A DNA stretch of 39,678 nucleotides, from NCBI GenBank assembly GCA_000431795.1, contig FR887366.1, positions 1 to 39,678 on the forward strand, written 5' to 3'. The stretch comes from Clostridium sp. CAG:302 (GTDB taxonomy: Bacteria; Bacillota_I; Bacilli_A; RF39; UBA660). Shown here one piece after another: positions 25,222-32,836 of this stretch (the stretch's first letter is position 1; each line of letters starts with the position of its first letter). Both the position numbers and the translations under genes were made by a program. The notes below the pieces were generated by a model. That model searched no databases. It saw only the letters and a program-made list of their open reading frames with translations, and was not told the DNA's origin.

Positions 25222-26469
25222 ATGAAAAAAATATATACTTCAATAGATATTGGATCCGATACAATTAAGTTTGTCGTGGGAGAATATTTTAAAGAAAAAG
25301 TAAATATATTATATGCTCACGAAGAAAAAGCAAAAGGAATAAGAAAAGGTTTAATTGTCGATCCTAATTTAGCTATTAATGCTATCAAAGATGGAATTAA
25401 AGTAGTTAACAATTATTTAGGTATTAATATAAAAAAAGTAGTTGTAGGAGTTCCCGATTACAATGCAAAGTTTATGTTTGTAACAGGAAGTACTAATATA
25501 ATAGATGAAGATGAACTTATTACTACTGAAGATATAAATAAAGTAATAAAAGAATCAGTATATTCTAAAATAGCTCAAGACTACGAATTAATAACAGTAA
25601 TACCATTAGTCTTTTTAATAGATGGAAAGCCAGAAACAAAGCCATGTGGCAAGACTGGAAAAGTTCTAGAAGTTAAAGGTATAATGATTACTGCTCCAAA
25701 AAAGAATATCTACTCAGTACTATCTATTATGGAAGGTGCTGGACTAGAAGTCGCAGATATTACAATATCAGGCGTTGGAGACTACTATGAAGTAAGAAAT
25801 AATGTTTTAGATAAAAAAGTTGGAGCTATAATTAATATAGGTCATGAAACCACTAATGTATCAGTATATAATAAAGGATGCATCATGAATACTGAAACTA
25901 TACAATTAGGTGGAACTAATATTGATAAAGATTTAGCTTATATGTTTAATATAAATATCTTTGATGCCAGAGTAATTAAAGAAAAATTTGCCTCTAGTCA
26001 TAAAAGATTTATAGCACTAAATGATATATATATGATAAAAAATACTGCTGGTGAAGAAATAAAATTAAATCAAATTGAAGTTACTGAAATAGTAATGGAT
26101 AGAATAGTAGAAATATTAAATCTCGCTCGTAAACAAATATTACTATTGACAAAGCAAGATATTTCTTATATAGTAATAACAGGAGGATTAACTGAAATAA
26201 GGGCATTTAAAAATTTAGTATATGAAATTTTTGGAAAAGATGTTATAATATATACAGAAGATACTCTTGGAGTAAGAAACAATAAATATACTACAGCGGT
26301 AGGAATGATAAAATATTTTGCCGATAAGATGGAAACTAGGGGGAAAGAGTACTCAATGGTAGATAGAGAGGATGAAGAACTTCTTATCAATCCAAATAAT
26401 AAGAATAAAAAGGACAGAACGAAGATCACCAAAATATTTGGAAGTTTTATTGGTACTAAGGAGGATTAG
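25222..26469 (+). CDS. ftsA: Cell division protein FtsA
   Basis: FtsA is the actin-like protein that ties FtsZ to the membrane. The 415-aa protein begins YTSIDIGSDTIKFVVGE (phosphate-1 loop), has the 1C-domain region, GAIINIGHETTNVSVY (phosphate-2, near residue 205) and ISYIVITGGLTEIRAFKNL (adenosine motif, near 313). The C-terminal KKDRTKITKIFGSFIG is a basic amphipathic helix, as expected for the membrane-targeting sequence. It starts after AGGGAGAG and ends 2 nt before ftsZ, whose ribosome binding site AAGGAGG lies inside it. Confidence 0.96.
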   Translation: MKKIYTSIDIGSDTIKFVVGEYFKEKVNILYAHEEKAKGIRKGLIVDPNLAINAIKDGIKVVNNYLGINIKKVVVGVPDYNAKFMFVTGSTNIIDEDELITTEDINKVIKESVYSKIAQDYELITVIPLVFLIDGKPETKPCGKTGKVLEVKGIMITAPKKNIYSVLSIMEGAGLEVADITISGVGDYYEVRNNVLDKKVGAIINIGHETTNVSVYNKGCIMNTETIQLGGTNIDKDLAYMFNINIFDARVIKEKFASSHKRFIALNDIYMIKNTAGEEIKLNQIEVTEIVMDRIVEILNLARKQILLLTKQDISYIVITGGLTEIRAFKNLVYEIFGKDVIIYTEDTLGVRNNKYTTAVGMIKYFADKMETRGKEYSMVDREDEELLINPNNKNKKDRTKITKIFGSFIGTKED

Positions 26470-26471
26470 AA

Positions 26472-27548
26472 ATGAATAATATGTTTGGTTTAGAAATGGA
26501 TCAGTTAGCAAAAATTAAAGTAATTGGAGTAGGTGGAGGCGGTTGTAACGCTGTCAATAGAATGATTGAGTCTGGTTTAAAAGGCGTTGAATTTATTGTA
26601 GCAAATACTGATCTTCAAGTATTAAATAATTCTTTAGCTCCAATAAAATTACAAATAGGTAGAGAATTAACTGATGGACTAGGAGCTGGTGCTAATCCAG
26701 AAATAGGTAGAGAAGCTGCTCTTGAGTCTAAAGCAGAAATAGAAGAAGCAATTAAAGGTGCTGATATGGTGTTCATAACTTGTGGTATGGGAGGTGGAAC
26801 TGGTACTGGTGCTGCCCCTGTTATCGCAGAAATATCACAAGATTTAGGAGCGTTAACTGTAGGTATAGTTACTAAACCATTTAGTTTTGAAGGAAAGAAG
26901 AGAATGAGTCAAGCTATATCTGGACTTGATGAATTAAAAAAACATGTCGATACCTTAATCGTAATACCTAATGATAGATTAAGAGAATTAATCGATAAAT
27001 CTACTCCAATGCTTGAAGCATTTAGAGAAGTAGATAATGTACTACATAGAGGTGTACAATCAATATCAGATTTAATTGCTGTATCAGGACTAGTTAACCT
27101 AGACTTTGCAGATGTTAAAGCCGTTATGAAAGATAGAGGAAATGCATTAATTGGTATTGGCGTTGGTTCTGGTGAAAATAGGGCTGTAGAGGCCGCTAAA
27201 CAAGCTGTATCATCGCCATTACTAGAAACATCAATAAATGGTGCTACAGATGCTATAATCAATGTTACTGGAGGTGCTTCACTTACTTTATTCGAAGTAG
27301 AAGAAGCTGCTGAAGTAATTAGAACTGCTGCTAATACAGATATTAATACTATCTTCGGCGCAGTAATAAATGAAAACTTAAACGATGAAGTAATAGTTAC
27401 TGTTATTGCAACGGGATTTGAAAATCAAAGTGAACCACTATATCATAGTTTTGATTCAACTAGAAGAGAAGATCTTTATAGAGAAGCAACTGGTGATATG
27501 GACAATGATTTAGATATTCCACCATTTTTAAGAGATAGAGACTTCTAA
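26472..27548 (+). CDS. ftsZ: Cell division GTPase FtsZ
   Basis: This tubulin-like GTPase forms the Z ring. The 358-aa protein has IKVIGVGGGGCNAVNRMI at the start, the tubulin signature GMGGGTGTGAAPVIA (about residues 104-118), NDRLRELIDK near 165 and DFADVKAVMKDRGNALIG near 212. A short linker leads to the conserved C-terminal peptide LDIPPFLRDRDF, which binds FtsA and other partners. The linker is short. Translationally adjacent to ftsA, with a terminator straight after its stop. Confidence 0.98.
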   Translation: MNNMFGLEMDQLAKIKVIGVGGGGCNAVNRMIESGLKGVEFIVANTDLQVLNNSLAPIKLQIGRELTDGLGAGANPEIGREAALESKAEIEEAIKGADMVFITCGMGGGTGTGAAPVIAEISQDLGALTVGIVTKPFSFEGKKRMSQAISGLDELKKHVDTLIVIPNDRLRELIDKSTPMLEAFREVDNVLHRGVQSISDLIAVSGLVNLDFADVKAVMKDRGNALIGIGVGSGENRAVEAAKQAVSSPLLETSINGATDAIINVTGGASLTLFEVEEAAEVIRTAANTDINTIFGAVINENLNDEVIVTVIATGFENQSEPLYHSFDSTRREDLYREATGDMDNDLDIPPFLRDRDF

Positions 27549-27564
27549 TTAGAGTCTCTTTTAT
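27537..27564 (+). terminator. Terminator after ftsZ
   Basis: A 7-bp stem (27537-27543 with 27553-27559) followed by TTTTATT, overlapping the last ftsZ codons. Confidence 0.7.
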
Positions 27565-27657
27565 TATGAACAAAATTAGTTTGTCAAATTTATGTAAATA
27601 GTATTGTAATTATTTATTTAGTAGTGTATTCTATTAATAGAGAGGGAGAGTGATAGT

Positions 27658-27858
27658 GTGATTTATCCATCTATTGATAAAATATTAAATATAGTAGATT
27701 CTAAGTATGCTCTTGTGTATATTGTTTCTGATAGGGCTAAACAAATGACTAGAACAGGATATTATCAAAAGCCTATCAAAGAATATAAGAGTAAAAAGAA
27801 TATAGGTAGAGCTTTAGAAGAAGTATATGATGGACTAATACACATAGAGAAACATTAA
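27658..27858 (+). CDS. rpoZ: RNA polymerase omega subunit
   Basis: The 66-aa product has the omega pattern: IYPSIDKILNIVDSKYALVY at the start, the SDRAKQM helix (usually ...KRARQL...) and KKNIGRALEEVYDG at the end (usually K-x-V-x-x-ALEEI). The start codon is GTG at 27658 after AGGGAGAG. It stands alone rather than behind gmk as in Bacillus. A terminator follows directly. Confidence 0.88.
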   Translation: MIYPSIDKILNIVDSKYALVYIVSDRAKQMTRTGYYQKPIKEYKSKKNIGRALEEVYDGLIHIEKH

Positions 27859-27876
27859 GAAAGTTTCTCTTTTTTC
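27846..27876 (+). terminator. Terminator after rpoZ
   Basis: An 8-bp perfect stem (27846-27853 with 27863-27870) followed by a T run. Confidence 0.8.
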
Positions 27877-27905
27877 TTGATAAAAAGAAAATAATAAGGT
27901 ATACT
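27877..27905 (+). promoter_or_regulatory. Promoter of the pilin/CHAP gene
   Basis: TTGATA (27877-27882), a 17-nt spacer and TATACT (27900-27905), then AGGGTGAT before the ATG at 27923. Confidence 0.6.
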
Positions 27906-27922
27906 TAGATTAGGGTGATATT

Positions 27923-28882
27923 ATGTATATTTTACTAGATGCTTGTAAACATCCAACGTTCCTTAGAGTATTATATTTTGGCTATTTATTTTGGGAAATA
28001 CTAGCAGTTGTTATACCAATAGGTTTAATTATAATGCTAATGATTGATTTTACTAAGGCTGTAGTTATTAATAAAGAAGATGAACAAGTAAAAAGTATGA
28101 AACTTGTAGGAAAAAGGATTATGTATGCTGTATTTATTTTTGCCACTCCATGGTTAGTTAGTGTTGTTATGGGTATACTTGGCGATGCTGGCATTAAGCT
28201 TGGCGGTGATTATACTTTGTGTATTAATATAGTTAAAAAAATTAGTGCTGGTACGGATAACATTGAAAAATATGATAAGTTATTAGAGACTGAAGAGGCT
28301 GCTGAAAAGGCTAGCCAAAAACAAAATAATGGAAATAGCGGAGGGTCTTCAAGTACTTCTGGTGGTACTACTGCTGATAAAATGATTAATGTAGCTCTTA
28401 GTGAACTTGACAAAACAGATGGAACAAAATATGGTGGTGGCTCTGGTGAAGCTTGGTGTGCTTATTTTACCACATGGGTATTAAAAAACACAAAAATGGA
28501 TGATGGAAATTCGATTTATAGTTATTTAAGAACTTTTGGCTCTATTGATGATGGAGCTGCTAGTGGGTTATGGCCGGCATTTAGAAATGGCAAGGAGGGC
28601 GTAAGCTTTAATAAATCAAAAGCATATGGTGGAAATTATACTCCTAAAAAGGGCGATGTTGTTTGGTTTCAATGGGCTCCTGGTATGGCTGGCTGTCATT
28701 GTAGAAAAATCTATGGTAAATGGAATGGTAGTACACAATGTTCTGATCATGTTGGAATAGTAAGAGCAGTTAGAGATGGTAAAGTTTATACTACTGAAGG
28801 TAATAGCGGAAATAAAGTATCAAATAAAGAATACCCTATTGATACTGAATATATAACAGCATATGGCTCTTGGTATAAATAG
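27923..28882 (+). CDS. VirB2/TrbC-like pilin domain fused to a CHAP amidase domain
   Basis: The 319-aa protein starts MYILLDACKHPTFLRVLYFG. Two membrane segments (about residues 12-42 and 68-90), a short charged loop between them (INKEDEQVKSM) and an ending GDYTLCINIV make residues 1-105 look like the VirB2/TrbC-type pilin-like proteins of low-GC Gram-positives. A Gly/Ser/Thr linker (about 130-150) leads to a CHAP domain (about 153-319), with the catalytic Cys in GEAWCAYFTTWVL and His in CSDHVGIVRAV, plus TTEGNSGNK. CHAP domains cut peptidoglycan. The fusion suggests a wall-cutting protein delivered by, or part of, an envelope-spanning structure; that is inference. A lipoprotein gene follows 21 nt later. 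Confidence 0.72.
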   Translation: MYILLDACKHPTFLRVLYFGYLFWEILAVVIPIGLIIMLMIDFTKAVVINKEDEQVKSMKLVGKRIMYAVFIFATPWLVSVVMGILGDAGIKLGGDYTLCINIVKKISAGTDNIEKYDKLLETEEAAEKASQKQNNGNSGGSSSTSGGTTADKMINVALSELDKTDGTKYGGGSGEAWCAYFTTWVLKNTKMDDGNSIYSYLRTFGSIDDGAASGLWPAFRNGKEGVSFNKSKAYGGNYTPKKGDVVWFQWAPGMAGCHCRKIYGKWNGSTQCSDHVGIVRAVRDGKVYTTEGNSGNKVSNKEYPIDTEYITAYGSWYK

Positions 28883-28903
28883 AAATAAAAAGGAGGCAAA
28901 TTT

Positions 28904-29578
28904 ATGTTATTTAAAACATCAATAAAAAAATGTTTCATTTTAACTGCTTTATTAATGTTATTGACTGGGTGTACTATAAATTATAATTTGACTATTGATA
29001 ATAATTCAGTTAGTGAGAGTATAAGTGGTAGTGTAGATAAGAATGAATATGAACTTGAAGATGGTGATACTGGCTTAAACTTGTTTTATACACTTATTAA
29101 AAAGGATGTACCTGCTTTAGTTAGTGGCGATAGTTTATATAATAAGGATATAACAGAAACTGATGATGGAATAAATTATAATTATACATATACTTATAAA
29201 AATAATATTGATAAGGCTAGAGTAATTAATGAGTGCTTTGAAAACCATTATATTGATGAAACTGATGAATATTATAATATTAAACTAAGTGGTGGATTTT
29301 ATTGTTTATATTCTAATAAAATTGATATCAATGTAATTAGTAATTATGAAGTACTAAATAATAATGCTAAAAAAGTAAATGGTAATAAATACACATGGAC
29401 AATAGATAATTCAAATAATGTTGATATAATGTTAACAGTTTCAAAAACTGTTAAATATGAAGAACCTACTAAAGCAAAGACATTTAGTACCTTTCAAATA
29501 ATAGGCTTTGTAGTGTTTGCTATATTAACAATTGTTACATATTTTTTATATAGAAAGAAAAACAGTGGTAAAGTATAA
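28904..29578 (+). CDS. Lipoprotein with C-terminal membrane anchor, unknown function
   Basis: The 224-aa protein has a lipoprotein signal (residues 1-23, lipobox LLTGC), so Cys23 is probably lipidated. The outer part is rich in Asn, Asp and Tyr (YNLTIDNNSVSESISGSV, NYNYTYTYKNNIDKARV), and the C-terminus has a second hydrophobic segment (FQIIGFVVFAILTIVTYFLY) followed by RKKNSGKV. Both ends are thus membrane-attached, as in some DUF-type lipoproteins of Firmicutes. A very strong ribosome binding site (AAAGGAGG) and a 21-nt gap couple it to the pilin/CHAP gene. Function not recognised. Confidence 0.7.
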   Translation: MLFKTSIKKCFILTALLMLLTGCTINYNLTIDNNSVSESISGSVDKNEYELEDGDTGLNLFYTLIKKDVPALVSGDSLYNKDITETDDGINYNYTYTYKNNIDKARVINECFENHYIDETDEYYNIKLSGGFYCLYSNKIDINVISNYEVLNNNAKKVNGNKYTWTIDNSNNVDIMLTVSKTVKYEEPTKAKTFSTFQIIGFVVFAILTIVTYFLYRKKNSGKV

Positions 29579-29591
29579 CCACTTTTTTGTT
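29564..29591 (+). terminator. Terminator after the lipoprotein gene
   Basis: A 6-bp stem AGTGGT/ACCACT (29564-29569 with 29578-29583) with a T run. Confidence 0.65.
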
Positions 29592-29649
29592 ATTATTTTT
29601 TTCTTAATACATATATTTTAGTGTAGAAGAAAGGAATGATAAAATAAAT

Positions 29650-29910
29650 ATGGAAACAATTAAAGTTTCATCTAAGTCAAATCCCAATTCAGTAGCAGGA
29701 GCTCTTGCTAATGTATTTAGAGAAAAGGGAATAGTAGAAGTACAAGCAATAGGGGCCGGTGCTCTTAATCAGGCAATTAAAGGAGTAGCAATAGCAAGAG
29801 GCTTTGTTGCTCCATCAGGTAAAAACTTAGTTTGTACACCAGCATTTATTGATATATCAATAGATGGGGAAGAACGTACAGCATTAAAATTAATTGTAGA
29901 AGCCAAATAG
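29650..29910 (+). CDS. spoVS: Stage V sporulation protein S (SpoVS)
   Basis: The 86-aa protein is an excellent match to SpoVS (Alba-like fold, PF04232): METIKVSSKSNPNSVAGALA, VEVQAIGAGALNQAIKGVAI, ARGFVAPSG, FIDISIDGEERTALKLIVE. In Bacillus it acts in late spore and septum control and may bind nucleic acid; it also occurs in bacteria that do not sporulate. The AAAGGAA site lies about 13 nt from the ATG, longer than normal. It is a single-gene unit with its own terminator. Confidence 0.96.
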   Translation: METIKVSSKSNPNSVAGALANVFREKGIVEVQAIGAGALNQAIKGVAIARGFVAPSGKNLVCTPAFIDISIDGEERTALKLIVEAK

Positions 29911-29924
29911 GCTTCTTTCTTTTA
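29898..29924 (+). terminator. Terminator after spoVS
   Basis: A 7-bp stem AGAAGCC/GGCTTCT (29898-29904 with 29910-29916), loop of 5 nt, then T-rich. Confidence 0.75.
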
Positions 29925-29945
29925 CAATAAATATTGATTTTATTA

Positions 29946-29974
29946 TTGATTAAATTTACTATTTATTATATAAT
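29946..29974 (+). promoter_or_regulatory. Promoter of the MBG-domain surface protein gene
   Basis: TTGATT (29946-29951), a 17-nt spacer and TATAAT (29969-29974), 22 nt before the ATG at 29997. Confidence 0.65.
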
Positions 29975-29996
29975 TATATTGAAAATAGGTGACGTT

Positions 29997-31148
29997 ATGA
30001 AATATAAAAATTTAATAAAGAGTAATTTAAAGTTTATTATAGCGATGACAGTTGTAATAGCTCTTGGCGCTGTTGGAATTACTTTTGCAATAAATATTGA
30101 TACCTTTAATCCAATAGGCATAAATATTGGTACCGCCACACTGGGAGCTAATATAACTTATCTTAATGGTAGTAGTGCTACAATTACTAGTACTGGTAAG
30201 TTATTACCAATAAATGACGATAAAACAGAAATAACTCCTGATAGTACCGATGAAAGTATATTAAAAATAGATTTTAAATTATCTGGCACATCAACCAACC
30301 CTAATAATACAATAATGGATATATCTCTTAATAATATAAGTATGGATTGTGAACTTAAAAGTGAATATTTTAAATGGAAATTATATAAAGAAGAAGCTTT
30401 ACTTAGTAGTGGTAGTTTTTCTCCAAAGTTTGATTCCATGAAAAATAATAGATTAGTTTTAACAAATACACAGGAAAGATTAACTACTAATGAAGATAAA
30501 TATACATTACTTATTTATTTAGCAGAAAGTTGTACAGGAGATCTTAGTACTTGTAACGCAAATAGTGGTAGTTATAATCAAGAAACACTTTTAAATAAAA
30601 GCTTTAGTGCTACGATGAAAGTAGAATTATCTACTGGTAATAAGAAAAACAATACTAGAAGTACTAGTAGTACTTCTGCGTGTAGTTATACTAGTGTTAG
30701 TGTTCCTACTTGCAATACTCTTACTTATAATGGCAGTAGTCGTACATTGATAACTACTAATGCTAAGTATACATTAACAAATAATACAGGAACTAATGCA
30801 GGAAATTATGTTGTAATTGCAGAATTAAAGAGTGACTACAAATGGCCTGATGGTACAAAAGTAGCTAAGTCCATTACTTGTAATATAGCTAAAAAAGATG
30901 TAACTATTACCCCAATTGCTCAAACTATCGCACATGGTGGAAATGTAGTTAGTGATATCTCAAAAGTAACTGCTAGCGGATTAGTGTCAGGTCATTCTAT
31001 TAGTTATGTACATTTATCTACACGGAACTATAACGTCGGTACTGGAACTATTAATGCTAGTGCAGCTAGAATAAAGGATTCAAGTAGTAATGATGTTACT
31101 GATAATTATAATATTATTTATGCCACAGGTACAGTTACTATTCAGTAA
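29997..31148 (+). CDS. Exported protein with TasA-like N-terminus and MBG-type domain
   Basis: The 383-aa protein starts MKYKNLIKSNLKFIIAM (ATG at 29997 behind AGGTGA; an earlier in-frame TTG lies before the promoter's -10). A signal or anchor segment (about residues 13-34) is followed by NIDTFNPIGINIGTATLGAN and a beta-rich domain with two Cys pairs. Residues about 225-383 resemble MBG domains of surface adhesins: CNTLTYNGSSRTLITT, TNAGNYVVIAELKSDYKWPD, KKDVTITPIAQTIAHGGNV, VTDNYNIIYATGTVTI. No C-terminal sorting signal is present, so retention probably depends on the N-terminal segment. It resembles the 18121 product in its N-terminal layout. Confidence 0.7.
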   Translation: MKYKNLIKSNLKFIIAMTVVIALGAVGITFAINIDTFNPIGINIGTATLGANITYLNGSSATITSTGKLLPINDDKTEITPDSTDESILKIDFKLSGTSTNPNNTIMDISLNNISMDCELKSEYFKWKLYKEEALLSSGSFSPKFDSMKNNRLVLTNTQERLTTNEDKYTLLIYLAESCTGDLSTCNANSGSYNQETLLNKSFSATMKVELSTGNKKNNTRSTSSTSACSYTSVSVPTCNTLTYNGSSRTLITTNAKYTLTNNTGTNAGNYVVIAELKSDYKWPDGTKVAKSITCNIAKKDVTITPIAQTIAHGGNVVSDISKVTASGLVSGHSISYVHLSTRNYNVGTGTINASAARIKDSSSNDVTDNYNIIYATGTVTIQ

Positions 31149-31153
31149 TTATG

Positions 31154-31187
31154 AGAACAAATTAAATGTTTGTTCTTTCTTTTTTTC
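31154..31187 (+). terminator. Terminator after the MBG-domain gene
   Basis: An 8-bp stem AGAACAAA/TTTGTTCT (31154-31161 with 31169-31176) and a T-rich tail. Confidence 0.8.
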
Positions 31188-31225
31188 TTGATTTGTTATA
31201 TAATATTTGAGAAAGAAGGAATACA

Positions 31226-32260
31226 ATGAAGACTGATGATTTTGATTATTATTTACCAGAAGAACTAATAGCACAAGTACCACTTGAACATAGAGAGGAA
31301 TCAAGACTACTTGTGATGGACAGAGATACTGGTAAATTAGAAGATAAAAAATTTTATAATATAGTAGATTATTTACATAAAGGTGACGTACTAGTACTAA
31401 ATGATACCAAAGTAATGCCTGCTAGATTAATAGGAGAAAAAGAGGATACTGGTGCGATTATCGAAGTACTACTACTTAAAAATATTGATGGTAATAATTG
31501 GGAATGTTTAGTAAAACCTGCGAAGAGAATACATAAAGATACAATTGTATCTTTTGGAAATGGTCTATTAAAAGCAAAATGTACAGGTGTAAATGATGAA
31601 GGAATTAGAAACTTTGAATTTATTTATGATGGAATATTTTATGAAATATTAGATAAATTAGGCACTATGCCACTTCCACCATATATAAAGACTAAGTTAG
31701 ATGATCAATCAAGATATCAAACAGTGTATGCCAAAAATATAGGCAGTGCTGCTGCTCCTACTGCTGGACTTCACTTTACTAAAGAATTATTAAAACAAAT
31801 AGAAGATATAGGAGTAACAGTTTGTTATATAACATTACACGTAGGATTAGGAACGTTTAGACCAGTAAATGTTGAAGATGTAACTAAACATAAAATGCAT
31901 AGTGAGTTTTATAGTATGAATAAAGTGGCAGCAGATATATTAAATAAAGCTAAAGAAGAAAATAGATGTATAGTGGCAGTAGGAACAACAACCACTAGAA
32001 CATTAGAAACCATAATGAGTAAATATAACACATTTAAAGAATGTAATGGCTGGACGGATATATTTATTTATCCTGGCTACGAATTCAAAGGAATAGACTC
32101 ATTAATAACAAACTTTCATTTACCAAAATCAACATTAATTATGTTAGTATCAGCACTTGCAGGTAAAGAAAATATTATGAATGCCTATAAGCATGCTGTA
32201 GAAGAAAAATATAGATTTTTCTCATTCGGTGATGCAATGTTTATAAAAAAGAACAAATAA
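31226..32260 (+). CDS. queA: S-adenosylmethionine:tRNA ribosyltransferase-isomerase
   Basis: QueA moves the ribosyl part of SAM onto 7-aminomethyl-7-deazaguanine at the tRNA wobble position, giving epoxyqueuosine. The 344-aa protein is full length: DFDYYLPEELIAQVPLEHR at the start, LVLNDTKVMPARLIGEK near residue 57, YQTVYAKNIGSAAAPTAGLH near 168-187, VTKHKMHSEFY near 224 and FKGIDSLITNFHLPKSTLIM near 290. It has its own terminator-bounded unit; no queuosine partner gene is in the window. The start follows AAAGAAGGA. tRNA-Leu lies 43 nt downstream. Confidence 0.96.
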   Translation: MKTDDFDYYLPEELIAQVPLEHREESRLLVMDRDTGKLEDKKFYNIVDYLHKGDVLVLNDTKVMPARLIGEKEDTGAIIEVLLLKNIDGNNWECLVKPAKRIHKDTIVSFGNGLLKAKCTGVNDEGIRNFEFIYDGIFYEILDKLGTMPLPPYIKTKLDDQSRYQTVYAKNIGSAAAPTAGLHFTKELLKQIEDIGVTVCYITLHVGLGTFRPVNVEDVTKHKMHSEFYSMNKVAADILNKAKEENRCIVAVGTTTTRTLETIMSKYNTFKECNGWTDIFIYPGYEFKGIDSLITNFHLPKSTLIMLVSALAGKENIMNAYKHAVEEKYRFFSFGDAMFIKKNK

Positions 32261-32263
32261 ATA

Positions 32264-32299
32264 TTTACATTCTACTAAATTTATTATATAATTTAGTAG
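32264..32299 (+). promoter_or_regulatory. tRNA-Leu promoter overlapping an inverted repeat
   Basis: TTTACA (32264-32269), a 17-nt spacer and TATAAT (32287-32292). CTACTAAAT (32272-32280) and ATTTAGTAG (32291-32299) form a perfect 9-bp inverted repeat over the spacer and -10. There is no T run, so it is not an obvious queA terminator. Confidence 0.6.
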
Positions 32300-32303
32300 T
32301 AAT

Positions 32304-32390
32304 GCTTGTGTGGCGGAATTGGTAGACGCACTGGACTCAAAATCCAGCGGTATAAAAGCCATGTGGGTCCGAGTCCCACCACAAGCACCA
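32304..32390 (+). tRNA. tRNA-Leu (anticodon CAA)
   Basis: The 87-nt cloverleaf has acceptor arms GCTTGTG (32304-32310) and CACAAGC (32380-32386), D-arm GGTAGACGC, anticodon stem CTGGA/TCCAG around loop CTCAAAA with anticodon CAA (32338-32340), a long class II variable arm, T arm GTGGG-TCCGAGT-CCCAC, discriminator A and encoded CCA (32388-32390). It reads UUG. Confidence 0.97.
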
Positions 32391-32403
32391 AATATGTATA
32401 TAG

Positions 32404-32427
32404 GACTAACCAATTGGTTAGTCTTTT
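32404..32427 (+). terminator. Terminator after tRNA-Leu
   Basis: A perfect 8-bp stem GACTAACC/GGTTAGTC (32404-32411 with 32416-32423) with loop AATT and TTTT. Confidence 0.85.
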
Positions 32428-32775
32428 AAGTATAGTTAAAAATATATTATTTAAAAACAAAAAATATATAAATTCTTTTACTATATATATTTGCTATAAG
32501 AAAAAGCGAACACTTAGATGTTATAAAAAACGCAAAAAAAATAAAAAACAAAAAATAAGAAACAGATGAAATCAGCAAAAATAAGAAAATTACAAAAATA
32601 AGTTACAGATGGTAAATTAACAATTGAAGCACAAACCCTTATAAAATAAAGAAAAATTAAGTATAATATACAACACAAGGATATTTTAAAAAAATAAAAA
32701 AATAGGAAAAACTAACAAATGAGAAAATTAAAAAAACAAAAAATGTAAAAAAATTAAAAAGCAAACAAAAAACTA
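32428..32775. other. A-rich stretch without an intact gene
   Basis: This stretch of about 350 nt is extremely A-rich on the plus strand with many TAA triplets. From 32566 one frame reads MKSAKIRKLQK, stop, VTDGKLTIEAQTLIK, stop, and so on, interrupted by TAA at points where CAA or AAA would keep it open. It may be a decayed Lys-rich gene, or only biased sequence. I see no RNA gene in it. Confidence 0.4.
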
Positions 32776-32812
32776 TTGACAAGTAAAACCGCCTAATATA
32801 TAATTAACTTGT
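32776..32812 (+). promoter_or_regulatory. nrdD promoter with flanking inverted repeat
   Basis: Consensus TTGACA (32776-32781), a 17-nt spacer and TATAAT (32799-32804). ACAAGT (32779-32784) and ACTTGT (32807-32812) are inverted around the -10. I see no convincing NrdR box. Confidence 0.75.
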
Positions 32813-32836
32813 AAAGTAGAGAAAGGAAGTAAAACA

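Noticed and set aside
32306..32569. Plus-strand frame across tRNA-Leu
   Set aside because: It begins inside the tRNA gene, passes through the terminator and reads A-rich sequence; not a gene.
32776..32812. NrdR box in the nrdD promoter
   Set aside because: The inverted repeat ACAAGT/ACTTGT does not match the NrdR consensus in sequence or spacing.
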